From positions 3,055,001 to 3,119,000 of the forward strand of contig NZ_CP036498.1 of assembly GCF_018279705.1 (NCBI RefSeq): a DNA stretch of 64,000 nucleotides, written 5' to 3'. A program made the translations under genes and the position numbers. The notes beneath the pieces are model-generated. The model searched no databases and was not told the origin of the DNA. It saw only the letters and a list, made by a program, of their open reading frames with translations. This document shows, piece after piece, positions 29,775 to 37,089 of this stretch; position 1 is the stretch's first letter, and every line of letters begins with the position of its first letter. Source of the DNA: Tardiphaga alba. Lineage in GTDB: Bacteria > Pseudomonadota > Alphaproteobacteria > Rhizobiales > Xanthobacteraceae.

Positions 29775-29932
29775 ACATCGTGCGTCCGGAAATCCTCGTT
29801 CCCGTGCTGATGAGCTGCGCGCTCCTGTGGTGGATCGGCCGCGGCATGGGTTGGACCACGCGCCTGACAGTTGTGAGCATCACCCTGGTCATCATCGTCG
29901 CGGTGCTGTGGATCGAACGGGCGATGCAATAG
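29771..29932 (+). CDS. Small two-helix membrane protein
   Basis: A 53-residue protein starting MNIVRPEILVPVLMSCALLWWIG with a second hydrophobic segment LTVVSITLVIIVAVLWI. It overlaps the PilZ gene by four bases, so its translation is likely coupled. The function is unknown. Its stop is adjacent to the convergent GST gene. Confidence 0.65.
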   Translation: MNIVRPEILVPVLMSCALLWWIGRGMGWTTRLTVVSITLVIIVAVLWIERAMQ

Positions 29933-29935
29933 CTC

Positions 29936-30583
29936 TCATGTGAGAGGCGGGGACACCCAGGTCACGAAACCGGGTCGCTCGGCGATACTTTCATACCAGC
30001 GCTGGAGATGTGGGAGAGCAGGGCGCTCGATGCCTTCCACACCGAACCATCGCCGCGCGTAACAACCGATGGCGAGGTCCGCGAGACTGAAGGCGTCGCC
30101 TTCGAGATAGACGCGCCCGTCCAGGTGCTTTTCGATCATCGTCCACAACTTGGCGTTTTCTTCCGCAGCCTCTCGCAGCTCGGCCATATCGCGCGCGTGC
30201 GGCGGGGTTCGCACCAGCCCCCAGAACAAGGGGCGCTCCGCCGGCTGCAACGTCGTCAAAATCCAATCGAGCCAGCGTTCGATTCCGGCACGCGTTTTTG
30301 GCTCGGTCGGATAAAGCTGGTGAGCATCATCGAAGCTGAGCGCAAGATATCGGATGATCGCATTCGATTCCCACAGCGTGAAATCTCCGTGGCAAAGCGT
30401 CGGAACGCGGCCGTTGGGATTCATCGCGAGATAGTCGGGATCGCCGTTGCGGCCGAACTGCATGCCGGCGTCGATGCGCTCGAAAGACAGATCGAGTTCA
30501 TGACAGCACCACAGGACTTTCTGCACATTCACCGAATTGGCTCGGCCCCATAGTTGGAGCGGCGGCGATGGCGTTCGGGGCAC
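29936..30583 (-). CDS. Glutathione S-transferase
   Basis: A 215-residue two-domain GST. The thioredoxin-like N-terminal domain has LWGRANSVNVQKVLW (the Ser in RANSVN is in the catalytic position), NPNGRVPTL (cis-Pro loop) and LWESNAIIRYLA (glutathione gamma-glutamyl contact ESNAI). The helical C-terminal domain ends in FSLADLAIGCYARRWF (N-capping box S-x-x-D). I place the start at GTG 30583 because GAGGAA lies 5 bases upstream and the domain begins right after it; a longer upstream frame has no ribosome site. Likely cytoplasmic detoxification. Confidence 0.88.
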   Translation of the reverse strand: MPRTPSPPLQLWGRANSVNVQKVLWCCHELDLSFERIDAGMQFGRNGDPDYLAMNPNGRVPTLCHGDFTLWESNAIIRYLALSFDDAHQLYPTEPKTRAGIERWLDWILTTLQPAERPLFWGLVRTPPHARDMAELREAAEENAKLWTMIEKHLDGRVYLEGDAFSLADLAIGCYARRWFGVEGIERPALPHLQRWYESIAERPGFVTWVSPPLT

Positions 30584-30683
30584 GGCGTTTCCTCGGAATT
30601 TGTTTGGTCGCTCAGGTGTAGCCAACCCCTGCAGTATCCCACAAGCGCGTGTTTCTCGTATCTGGCATGTGTGCATGCCCATA

Positions 30684-30714
30684 CAAAAACGGGCCCCGCA
30701 AATGCGAGGCCCGT
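30684..30714 (-). terminator. Rho-independent terminator (minus strand)
   Basis: Read on the minus strand, ACGGGCCTCGC-ATTT-GCGGGGCCCGT is a GC-rich hairpin followed by TTTTTGT. It lies about 25 bases after the stop of the 26-residue membrane-protein gene. Confidence 0.82.
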
Positions 30715-30739
30715 CTCTGTCGTATCTCGTCTGGCCAGG

Positions 30740-30820
30740 TCAGCGACCGAAGAACAGCCAGAGCAGAATGATCACTGGAATCGGCACACCCAGCATCCAA
30801 AGCAAAATTCCGCGTCCCAT
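30740..30820 (-). CDS. 26-residue conserved membrane protein
   Basis: Too short for most gene finders: MGRGILLWMLGVPIPVIILL plus a six-residue end WLFFGR. It has a perfect GGAGG ribosome site 6 bases before the ATG and its own terminator downstream. It is one hydrophobic helix with the GVPIP kink that I recall from very similar tiny proteins encoded across rhizobia. The function is unknown. The isolated gene with a strong ribosome site and terminator argues that it is really expressed. Confidence 0.75.
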   Translation of the reverse strand: MGRGILLWMLGVPIPVIILLWLFFGR

Positions 30821-30916
30821 ATCTCAGCCTCCATGAAATCAACGTCGCATCACTAACGACATCGATGTCACCGGGTTCCAGTATGGGAGCCGATGCGTGA
30901 TGTTTTGTTATTCGGC

Positions 30917-31366
30917 TTACCAGTGACCCGTATTCTGCATGGACGTCCATGGCTCCTGCGGCGGCAATGCATTGCCTTTCTGAAGGAGTTCGATGGAGTG
31001 CAGGTCGGGCGAACGAACGAAAGCCATCTGTCCATCACGCGGAGGGCGGTTGATGGTGATGCCAAGCTTCATCAGGCGATCGCAGGTCGCGTAGATATCA
31101 TCGACCTCATAAGCGAGGTGGCCGAAATAGCGGTCTTCGCCGTAACGTTCTTCGTCCCAATTGTAAGTCAGCTCGACCAGCGGCGCTCCACGCCCCTGCT
31201 GTCCGGCCAGCGGCGCAACGTCTTCGTCGGCGGCCAGAAACACGAGCGTGAACCTGGCCTTGTCGTTATCGACGCGGCGGACCTCCTGCAGGCCGAGCGC
31301 ATCCCGGTAAAATGTCAGGGCAGCATCCAGATTGCGGACGCGAAGCATGGTGTGAAGATAGCGCAT
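30917..31366 (-). CDS. gloA: Lactoylglutathione lyase (glyoxalase I)
   Basis: A 149-residue VOC-fold protein starting MRYLHTMLRVRNLDAALTFY. All four expected metal ligands are present: His4 (RYLHTM), Glu in PLVELTYNW, His in YFGHLAYEV and Glu in HSIELLQK. Length and motifs match bacterial GloA, which converts the methylglyoxal-glutathione hemithioacetal to lactoylglutathione. I chose the ATG at 31366, as it begins the domain exactly and has GGAG upstream; the open frame extends further without support. The C-terminal ~15 residues after the domain (PPQEPW...) are an extension. Confidence 0.9.
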   Translation of the reverse strand: MRYLHTMLRVRNLDAALTFYRDALGLQEVRRVDNDKARFTLVFLAADEDVAPLAGQQGRGAPLVELTYNWDEERYGEDRYFGHLAYEVDDIYATCDRLMKLGITINRPPRDGQMAFVRSPDLHSIELLQKGNALPPQEPWTSMQNTGHW

Positions 31367-31473
31367 GTCGAAAGCTCCATGGGGGCAGCCGGGGCCGGGG
31401 GGCGATCGCCTAGCATAGCAGCCTATGACGACACGTGGCAGAGCCGATCGGGGATCGCGCACAGATATGGATG

Positions 31474-31692
31474 TCAGGCGGACACGTCGATAATGGCGGG
31501 CGTGTCGATTTCACGTTTGTGCCAGACCGTCAGATCTTTGCGCGGGTGGCTCCACGCATATTCATCGCCGGATGCTGCGAGATGCTTGAGGGCCATGGCG
31601 TGGGCCTGATCTTCACTCGCGGCTTCGACCACGATCTCCGTCGATTCCTCGATGGAGCGGACGACCACGACGCTGTAAAATTTTCTCGACAT
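31474..31692 (-). CDS. Small conserved-type hypothetical protein
   Basis: A 72-residue soluble protein, MSRKFYSVVVVRSIEESTEI, with a predicted beta-alpha-beta pattern followed by EAASEDQAHAMALKHLAASG. This resembles small rhizobial proteins with an alpha/beta fold that handle environment-facing stress, but no function is known. It lies upstream of gloA on the same strand with ~105 bases between. Confidence 0.6.
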   Translation of the reverse strand: MSRKFYSVVVVRSIEESTEIVVEAASEDQAHAMALKHLAASGDEYAWSHPRKDLTVWHKREIDTPAIIDVSA

Positions 31693-31759
31693 GACAGGAC
31701 AACGAGAAAGGGTAAGGGGCGTTCCAAGTCCGCGCGGCCATCACTGGATCACAACGTGG

Positions 31760-32278
31760 TCAGATGGGTGCGATACTCAGATGACGATCGTCGATTTTTT
31801 CATGCGTGATATCGACGACTGCGCCGGGAAAGCGGACGGGCTCGCCGGCCTGATCGAACGTGCAGTTGCCGCGCGCATAGATCCAGTGTGTTTCGCCATG
31901 CGCGACAACGCGGTATTCCATCGAAAAGACTTCTCCGGGTTTCATCGTTTGACGGATCATTGCTGAAACCTGATCGAGATCGTCGGGATGGATCGCGTCC
32001 AGCCAAACCCTCAATGGAGCGCCTTGTGCGGCCTGCTGATCGGTGAGGCCGAACAGGCGGGCAAACGAGCCTTCTGCATAGACCCTGTCATTGAGGATGT
32101 CCCAGTCCCAGGTGCCGACAAGCCGTGTCCGGATATCTCCGCCGTCGTCAAAGCGCGCGCCCGCCTGCGTGGCTTCCAAAGCCGCCATGCGCAGGATTTG
32201 AGCGAGGATATCGTGCCGCTCTGATCCAGCCGACTCGGCAAGTTCGCGGCAGATGTCGGATATCGCTCGTCCTCGCAT
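31760..32278 (-). CDS. Single PAS-domain protein without an output domain
   Basis: A 172-residue protein. Residues 1-45 are helical and polar; 48-165 are a PAS_3-type fold (GTWDWDILNDRVYAEGSFAR, WLDAIHPDDLDQVSAMI, FSMEYRVVAHGETHWIYARG, VRFPGAVVDITHEK). There is no kinase, GGDEF or DNA-binding domain. The N-terminal helix could act as a short coiled coil for pairing with a partner. Such stand-alone PAS proteins can work as sensory adaptors. The ligand is unknown; the heme and flavin signature residues are not evident. Confidence 0.8.
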   Translation of the reverse strand: MRGRAISDICRELAESAGSERHDILAQILRMAALEATQAGARFDDGGDIRTRLVGTWDWDILNDRVYAEGSFARLFGLTDQQAAQGAPLRVWLDAIHPDDLDQVSAMIRQTMKPGEVFSMEYRVVAHGETHWIYARGNCTFDQAGEPVRFPGAVVDITHEKIDDRHLSIAPI

Positions 32279-32390
32279 CAGGCTGGACTCCGGAACTAAT
32301 AACCCGATAAATCGTAGTAATATTGGTGTTAGATTTTATTCAATGTGATGTGCAGGAGAAGGTTCCAAAACTTCATCGCACAACTTGGGA

Positions 32391-32567
32391 GTGATCGTCG
32401 TGTGGCGGTTTGGTCGGGCTTCGGACGCGGAAGCCCTGAAAATGGTTGTCGCTTACCTCAGCATTAATGAGCCAGAACGTCGTCGCGAGATTTTTTTGCT
32501 CGCGGAGAAATACGCAAAAGAGACCGCGGCATTGCCGCTCTCTCAGGACAACTTCGAAAAGAAGTGA
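32391..32567 (+). CDS. Small hypothetical protein
   Basis: About 58 residues. The part from DAEALKMVVAYLSINEPERR to LLAEKYAKE resembles the short helical segment found at the end of many rhizobial helix-turn-helix proteins (...I..P..RR.I..LAE...), but no DNA-binding domain is present. Start codons are weak (TTG 32385 or GTG 32391) and the ribosome site AGGAGAAGG lies too far upstream, so the start is uncertain. Confidence 0.45.
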   Translation: MIVVWRFGRASDAEALKMVVAYLSINEPERRREIFLLAEKYAKETAALPLSQDNFEKK

Positions 32568-32731
32568 TCGTCCGCCCGCACGCTGCGCAAAAATGCGCCC
32601 GCATTAACAACTGCAAACGCGTTCGGTAAAATCCGGATAGGCCGGTAACCCTCATCAGTTAGGTTAAAATCCGACTCTAGTTGCACGTAAAGCGGCGTTG
32701 GATATGGATGATCTCATGCGAGGGTCATGTC

Positions 32732-32917
32732 ATGTCCGCTTCGTTTCACAATGCCGATAAGCCTACACATCGTCGCGTTATGCTGGTGGGATTTTTGTTC
32801 TGCGCTGCATTTGTTGCGGTGAGTTTCTTCGCTCGTCCGCAACCGCAGACAGACCATGTGCTGCTCAAGGCGGATAAGATCGTGCGGACGGCCGGGCAGG
32901 CGGTTGCGACGAACTAA
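32732..32917 (+). CDS. Small single-pass membrane protein, hypothetical
   Basis: A 61-residue protein: a polar N-terminus MSASFHNADKPTHRR, one transmembrane helix (VMLVGFLFCAAFVAVSFFA), then ~25 polar residues ending VATN. I chose the ATG at 32732, with GAGGG upstream. I do not recognise a family. Confidence 0.55.
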   Translation: MSASFHNADKPTHRRVMLVGFLFCAAFVAVSFFARPQPQTDHVLLKADKIVRTAGQAVATN

Positions 32918-32958
32918 CGTCGAGCTTCCGGGAATTTTACCGTAACACGCGCGTGGTC

Positions 32959-33135
32959 TTAGACCCTGCGGTCGAGCGCTGGTGAAGTATGTCCATCAAC
33001 GGAAGTGTCGCCGTTTTCGTAGGCTTTACGCGCCTGCAGTTGGTCCCATGCGCCTTTGCGAAGATAGAGCTCGCCATAAGGCGGCGGGTTAGCCTGCACG
33101 TTGATGGTGGGAATGATCAGCGCTCGTGAGTTCAT
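32959..33135 (-). CDS. Small hypothetical protein
   Basis: A 58-residue polar protein, starting MNSRALIIPTINVQANPPPY and containing YLRKGAWDQLQARKAYENGD. The ribosome site is weak and the start uncertain. No membrane segment, signal or known domain. Supported mainly by protein-like composition and the lack of a competing gene. Confidence 0.4.
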   Translation of the reverse strand: MNSRALIIPTINVQANPPPYGELYLRKGAWDQLQARKAYENGDTSVDGHTSPALDRRV

Positions 33136-33236
33136 CCGCGTTAATGCGCATCGCGGTATTCGGTTCGGAAGCAACCTGACGCTTGGTTAATGGTCTGGCG
33201 CGAAATTCCGCGCGATTTGATGCACACTTATGCGTC

Positions 33237-33265
33237 AAAAAACAGCGCCCTAACAGGGCGCTGTT
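33237..33265 (-). terminator. Rho-independent terminator of the PRC-barrel gene
   Basis: A perfect 10-base stem (AACAGCGCCC / GGGCGCTGTT) with a TGTTA loop, followed on the minus strand by TTTTTTGA. It is 22 bases after the PRC-barrel gene stop. Confidence 0.9.
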
Positions 33266-33287
33266 GGACATCTCTTCCGCAGATACT

Positions 33288-33653
33288 TCAGATTCCCATC
33301 GGTACGCCGTAGTAATCGTTCACCGCTCGGGCGCGTGATGTATCGGCCCAATTCCAGCTATTGTCGTTGCCATATTTCGGCGCTTTCTCCAGCTGTTCTT
33401 GCGTCACGCCGGTGCGATAACCGCCGAGCGCCGTATCATATTTGAGGGACTGCCACGGGAGCGGATAGTGATCGTCGCCAATGCCAAGAAAGCCGCCGAA
33501 TGAGAGCACGGCGTAAGACACGCGCCCGCTCTTCTTGTCGATCATGACGCGCTCGATCGATCCAATCTTGCGATCATCGGCACCATATACAGCCGTGCCT
33601 TCGACCTTGTCGCTGCCGATGAGGTTGCCCTGTTCGTTTGCTTCGGTTGCCAT
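33288..33653 (-). CDS. PRC-barrel domain protein
   Basis: A 121-residue protein with a PRC-barrel at ~12-85: LIGSDKVEGTAVYGADDRKI, IERVMIDKKSGRVSYAVLSF and HYPLPWQSLKYD. The C-terminal ~35 residues are polar with several Asn, Trp and Tyr. Stand-alone PRC-barrel proteins are numerous in rhizobia and related to the RimM and photosynthetic reaction-centre H-subunit fold. They are often stress-induced, but no precise role is known. It has its own terminator. Confidence 0.82.
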   Translation of the reverse strand: MATEANEQGNLIGSDKVEGTAVYGADDRKIGSIERVMIDKKSGRVSYAVLSFGGFLGIGDDHYPLPWQSLKYDTALGGYRTGVTQEQLEKAPKYGNDNSWNWADTSRARAVNDYYGVPMGI

Positions 33654-33713
33654 GCCACGTCTCCATGATGTTCATGGTCCAACCGGCGGTCATCCGAAAC
33701 GTTCCCGACGCGA

Positions 33714-33959
33714 CTAGCGGCTAGCGACCAAGCGAAGTCGGGGCTTCAAAGAGTCCCTGAGCTTGTCATTCAGCTGCTGCACGCGGGGATCACGCGAGCG
33801 TGCCGCACAGGTCGAAAATTGATTGACGGACCGCACGAGAGCTTCGCGCTCTTCACGTGTACGCGTCACTTGTGGATGCGCAAGACGCAACACCATCCCA
33901 CCAAGGCCCACCAGCAATTCGTCCAGCGCCGTGTCGATCCTTGCGATCTGCTCCATCAT
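33714..33959 (-). CDS. Hypothetical protein
   Basis: An 81-residue, mostly helical, basic protein: MMEQIARIDTALDELLVGLG, then THREE-rich helix TREEREALVRSVNQF and a basic end (LKPRLRLVASR). I chose the ATG at 33959 because GGGAG lies 8 bases upstream; the ATG at 33980 is also possible. No known domain. Confidence 0.5.
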   Translation of the reverse strand: MMEQIARIDTALDELLVGLGGMVLRLAHPQVTRTREEREALVRSVNQFSTCAARSRDPRVQQLNDKLRDSLKPRLRLVASR

Positions 33960-34178
33960 CACTGTCACTCCCATCCGCAACGCGCCTTCGGCACCTCGTC
34001 ATCCTGGGAAAGAAAGCGTCGGCTTTGCGGGCCGTTCCGCCTTGCAGGCCGACATGCTGAACGAAGCGTAAAACAGAGGGCATCACAATCGCGGGAACCG
34101 TTTCGCGGCGTGTCGCAAGCCGTGAAACCAACAAAATCGAAACGCGTTAATTGCCGATCATGCTGGAGAGGATGTGAC

Positions 34179-34490
34179 ATGAAGAAAGCAGCAATCATTC
34201 TGGCGTCGCTTGCCGCGATTGGAACGGCAACAATCGCGGCACCTGCAGAAGCCCACGGCTGGCGTCATGGCTATGGCGGGTGGGGCCCCGGACCTGCGAT
34301 CGGCTTCGGTATCGCAGCTGGAGCGCTCGCTGCGGGGGCTTACGGCCCGTATTATGGCCCGCGCTATTATGGACCGCGTTATGGCTATTACGGTCCGCGC
34401 TATTACCGTCCCGCATATTATGGCGGCTATTACGGCCCGCGATATGGCTATGGCGGTCCGCGCTACTATCGCAGTTACGGTTACTGGTAA
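34179..34490 (+). CDS. Secreted glycine/tyrosine-rich repeat protein
   Basis: A 103-residue protein. A clear signal peptide (MKKAAIILASLAAIGTATIA, cleavage after AEA) is followed by HGWRHGYGGWGPG, a short hydrophobic stretch, and then tandem YGPRY/YGP repeats rich in Gly, Tyr, Pro and Arg up to the end. I chose the ATG at 34179, preceded by GGAGAGG. Such GY-rich exported proteins are common in rhizobia; they may associate with the cell surface, but no function is established. The repeats may make this gene prone to length change. Confidence 0.78.
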   Translation: MKKAAIILASLAAIGTATIAAPAEAHGWRHGYGGWGPGPAIGFGIAAGALAAGAYGPYYGPRYYGPRYGYYGPRYYRPAYYGGYYGPRYGYGGPRYYRSYGYW

Positions 34491-34553
34491 GCGAAATGAA
34501 ATCGACGCGAAGGCGCGCCGCACCTTCGCGTCAATTCACGCTCTAGATCGAGC

Positions 34554-34742
34554 TTATCTCGACGACGACTTGCGTTCCGGCGGTGGTGTTACGAACTCGT
34601 TCCAATCGGTTGATCGAACCTGCTCGATGACGCGGTCATAGTAGGTTTCCCGCTCGCGCGTGAGACGCGCCTGTTTATTGCGGAATGCAGCGACGCGACG
34701 TTCGATGTCCTGGCGGGCAGCTAAAAGTCTCTGGTCGTCCAT
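34554..34742 (-). CDS. Small helical protein, paralogue of the gene at 36074-36526
   Basis: A 62-residue protein: MDDQRLLAARQDIERRVAAF, then RNKQARLTRERETYYDRVIEQ (shown as 20-residue windows). The RVAAFxxxQAxLxxERxxYYD block is shared with the C-terminal part of the larger protein encoded at 36074-36526. The function is unknown. Confidence 0.55.
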   Translation of the reverse strand: MDDQRLLAARQDIERRVAAFRNKQARLTRERETYYDRVIEQVRSTDWNEFVTPPPERKSSSR

Positions 34743-35059
34743 CTATTTTCTTCTTGTTCTGGTCGAAATCGGCCTTGGCATTAAGGCGCGAGACGGAGCG
34801 GCTAAGGCCACCCGGGCAGATGCCATGCCAGCGCAACGGGTAAGAGGGCCACAGCCAACGCTTACGCCATCAATTTGTTCCATTGTGACATCAAGCTGTC
34901 ACAGGTTCCTTGCTCGGCTAAATTGTTCCCTAAACGTTCTATGTAAGTCCATATCTCGTTGTCCATCGCAATCGCGTGCGTCGGCAGGATTTGAGAACTG
35001 TCATGGAGAGCCCGAGATCGATCGGCTATATAGCCGCATCAACTGGATCGGGACGGGGC
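34743..35059. other. Intergenic, no gene recognised
   Basis: About 317 bases between divergent genes. AT content rises near 34870-34960 (ATCAATTTGTTCCATTG and similar), consistent with promoters, but I can name no specific element. Confidence 0.35.
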
Positions 35060-35266
35060 ATGAGCAAGCAGGCAATGCGCGAAGAAGCGGAGCGTTTGAT
35101 CCGCGAGTCGATGGAGCGGAAAACCCTGGTGGTGAAACAGGGGGACACACGCATTATGTCCACATGCGGGAAATGCGGGGCGGAGAACAAGGTGTCGGCG
35201 CCGAAAGGTGTTTCGCGCGTGTCGTTCAACTGCAAGGAATGCGGTCACGCGCAGGTCACGCTCTGA
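35060..35266 (+). CDS. Small zinc-ribbon protein, hypothetical
   Basis: A 68-residue protein. The N-terminal half is a charged helix (MSKQAMREEAERLIRESMER). The C-terminal half has two CxxC pairs, CGKC and CKEC, 21 residues apart within TCGKCGAENKVSAP and VSFNCKECGHAQVTL, which is a zinc-ribbon arrangement. I chose the ATG at 35060 after GGGACGGGGC; an ATG at 35003 is possible. Probable nucleic-acid or protein-binding role, unproven. Confidence 0.65.
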   Translation: MSKQAMREEAERLIRESMERKTLVVKQGDTRIMSTCGKCGAENKVSAPKGVSRVSFNCKECGHAQVTL

Positions 35267-35422
35267 CGCTACAATTCCGTCAAACGGCTTGAAAATTGCT
35301 TTGTATTTTTGACGGTTCGGGGCGAGATTGGCGCAGCAAGCTTGGATGTGGCCTCACGGCACAGCGAGCGAAAGATCTTACCCTGCGGACTGGTATCTGG
35401 TGTTTGGGCGTCGGGGATCGTA

Positions 35423-35686
35423 ATGCGTATTGGTCTATCGCTTTTGTCCGGAATTCTGGTCACGGCGGCTGCCGCCATGACCTTCGCGTCATCTTGTGAC
35501 GCCCAATCCATCAGGACATCGGAACCGCTGATCCTCGCGCCATATGAAAGCGCGCTGGTCTATGACGGATCCTGCTCGGCGGGGAAGGTTTTGAAGGTCA
35601 CAGGCTCCATTCGTGGCCTGCGACGAAAAAAGACCTGCGTGGCTCTCGGCGACACGCAGGCGTCGCTCGGCTTCATCATCCAGTAA
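35423..35686 (+). CDS. Small secreted protein, hypothetical
   Basis: An 87-residue protein with a signal peptide (MRIGLSLLSGILVTAAAAMT, cleavage probably near CDA-QS) and a mature part with two cysteines (GSCSAGK and KKTCVAL), likely one disulfide, and the segment LILAPYESALVYDGSC. It resembles short periplasmic proteins found only in Bradyrhizobium relatives. The start ATG at 35423 has CGGGGA upstream. Confidence 0.62.
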   Translation: MRIGLSLLSGILVTAAAAMTFASSCDAQSIRTSEPLILAPYESALVYDGSCSAGKVLKVTGSIRGLRRKKTCVALGDTQASLGFIIQ

Positions 35687-35783
35687 AGCGACAGCCTCCG
35701 ATGTCCGCGATCGGGGCAATCACCCGTTAAGGCTTTGGCCAAGCTCCGCTTGGGCAGCGCGCAAGGGGTGATAGCCTCGGTCC

Positions 35784-35987
35784 ATGATCAGGCTCGTCCC
35801 AGTAGCGACGGTTCTCGCGGCGGACACCGAAAGCGGTGTCCGGCCGGCTGCCAAGATCAATCCCGAGGACGAGACCCAGCGCAATTACTGGGCGTATCGG
35901 CTGAGCGTGTCCTCCGACGATCTCAATGCGGCCATCGAGGCTGTCGGCCCGTCCGTGGCTGCCATCAGGCGCCATCTGGGCAAGTGA
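35784..35987 (+). CDS. DUF3606 family protein
   Basis: A 67-residue protein. The part from KINPEDETQRNYWAYRLSVS to VGPSVAAIRRHLGK matches the DUF3606 pattern (Y/W-W...L.vs...L..AI..VG.sv..Vr..L). These are short helical proteins, widespread in alpha- and betaproteobacteria, of unknown function. It has an ATG start. Confidence 0.75.
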   Translation: MIRLVPVATVLAADTESGVRPAAKINPEDETQRNYWAYRLSVSSDDLNAAIEAVGPSVAAIRRHLGK

Positions 35988-36002
35988 CCGTCGTACCCGG
36001 CC

Positions 36003-36038
36003 AAAAAGGCGAAAGCCCCGCCGGGGAGGACGGGGCTT
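36003..36038 (-). terminator. Terminator hairpin (minus strand)
   Basis: AAGCCCCG / CGGGGCTT stem around a 10-base loop (36013-36038), followed on the minus strand by TTCGCCTTTTTGG. It lies 36 bases beyond the stop of the gene at 36074-36526; the preceding DUF3606 gene is convergent and may share it. Confidence 0.6.
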
Positions 36039-36073
36039 CCTGAAATAGGAGCATCGGGGAAGTTGCTCCGTCT

Positions 36074-36526
36074 TCACAATCTTTCGGGATCGGATTCGTT
36101 CCGCAGCGACGCGCGAATGCGCGCCTGCATGTGGTCGTAATAGGCACCGCGCTCATGTTGCAGCTGGGCCTGCCTGGCCTTGAACGCCGCCACGCGCTTG
36201 CCGATATCCGTGCGCTCAGATGCCGAGGTGTAGATGGAGGCGTGGCCTGTCAGTGACGCCAGGATCGTTTGTGCGGCGGGAATTTCGTTGGGCTGACCGG
36301 TCGCGAGGTCTTGCACTGTCACCTCGTCGATCTCGGCAGGCGATGCAGATGAAGCGCCGGGCGTTGCAACGTCGATCAGCTCTGCGTCCGGCTCCGGTGT
36401 GAGCGGATCTCGCGCAGAGTGAAGTCCCAGTTTTTGTGCTGCGGCCGGATGCGCGGCAGTGACCTGCTGCACGAATGCAAGTGTCTGTGCCACCAACCGG
36501 TCACGCTCTTCTTTCCAAGATGCCAT
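36074..36526 (-). CDS. Hypothetical protein with RVAAF-ER-YYD block
   Basis: A 150-residue protein. The N-terminus is helical (MASWKEERDRLVAQTLAFVQ), the middle is low-complexity and rich in Ala, Pro, Asp and Ser, and the C-terminal ~45 residues (GKRVAAFKARQAQLQHERGA then YYD) match the small protein encoded at 34554-34742. No signal or membrane segment. The function is unknown. Confidence 0.6.
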   Translation of the reverse strand: MASWKEERDRLVAQTLAFVQQVTAAHPAAAQKLGLHSARDPLTPEPDAELIDVATPGASSASPAEIDEVTVQDLATGQPNEIPAAQTILASLTGHASIYTSASERTDIGKRVAAFKARQAQLQHERGAYYDHMQARIRASLRNESDPERL

Positions 36527-36677
36527 GACGCGTTTCCTCTACCCTGGAACGATTGTCGTCGCAGCCACAATCGGGCGTCAACCTTACCAAGATGCAGTCG
36601 AGTTCAGTGGATGAGGCGCGTGATACGCTTGCGGCGCGCTTGTGATCTCGCTAGTTCGGACGAAACGGGAGAATTCC

Positions 36678-36920
36678 ATGACGACAATCGATCTGGATTC
36701 GTTGAGCATCGAGCAGCTTGCAGCCTTGCGTGACCAGGCCACCGACAAACTGGCCGAGAAAGTCGCCGCCCGACAGGCCGAACTCGAAGCGGAACTCGAC
36801 AAACTCGCGCAATACGGGAAGGTCGTGAAGAAGTCTCAGGCTACACCGGTGGCTAAGACAAAAAAGGATGAGGCCGCCAAATCGGACAATACGGCGTCCG
36901 ACGTGTCGCGAGCAGCCTGA
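36678..36920 (+). CDS. H-NS-like oligomerisation-domain protein lacking a DNA-binding domain
   Basis: An 80-residue protein: TTIDLDSLSIEQLAALRDQA and a following coiled-coil (LAEKVAARQAELEAELDKLA) match the N-terminal dimerisation domain of rhizobial H-NS-family proteins and align with the start of the neighbouring H-NS gene. The C-terminal ~30 residues are lysine-rich and disordered (KKSQATPVAKTKKDEAAK) and lack the GRG-type DNA-binding motif. It may modulate a full H-NS protein by mixed pairing. ATG 36678 has GGGAG upstream. Confidence 0.65.
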   Translation: MTTIDLDSLSIEQLAALRDQATDKLAEKVAARQAELEAELDKLAQYGKVVKKSQATPVAKTKKDEAAKSDNTASDVSRAA

Positions 36921-36939
36921 CCTCCGGATACAACTGATA

Positions 36940-36964
36940 ACTGCGAGCCGGTGCGGCTCTCAGT
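36940..36964. terminator. Hairpin after the H-NS-like gene
   Basis: ACTGCGAGCCG-GTG-CGGCTCTCAGT forms an 11-base stem with one mismatch, 20 bases after the stop. No T tract follows, so termination is only possible, not certain. Confidence 0.35.
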
Positions 36965-37089
36965 CGCTTGATAATGAGCGGTGCGTTAGCACCACTCTAA
37001 TTCGATTTAATTGTTTTAGATGATCGTGCCCAATGCATGTTTTTATGCATCACCGACAGGAGCACGCGCGTTTTGTATCGGAGTGCGTA

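Noticed and set aside
29933..29946. 14-base palindrome CTCTCATGTGAGAG
   Set aside because: It sits across the stop codons of two convergent genes, with short arms and no T tract; it is most likely chance or a minor mRNA end structure.
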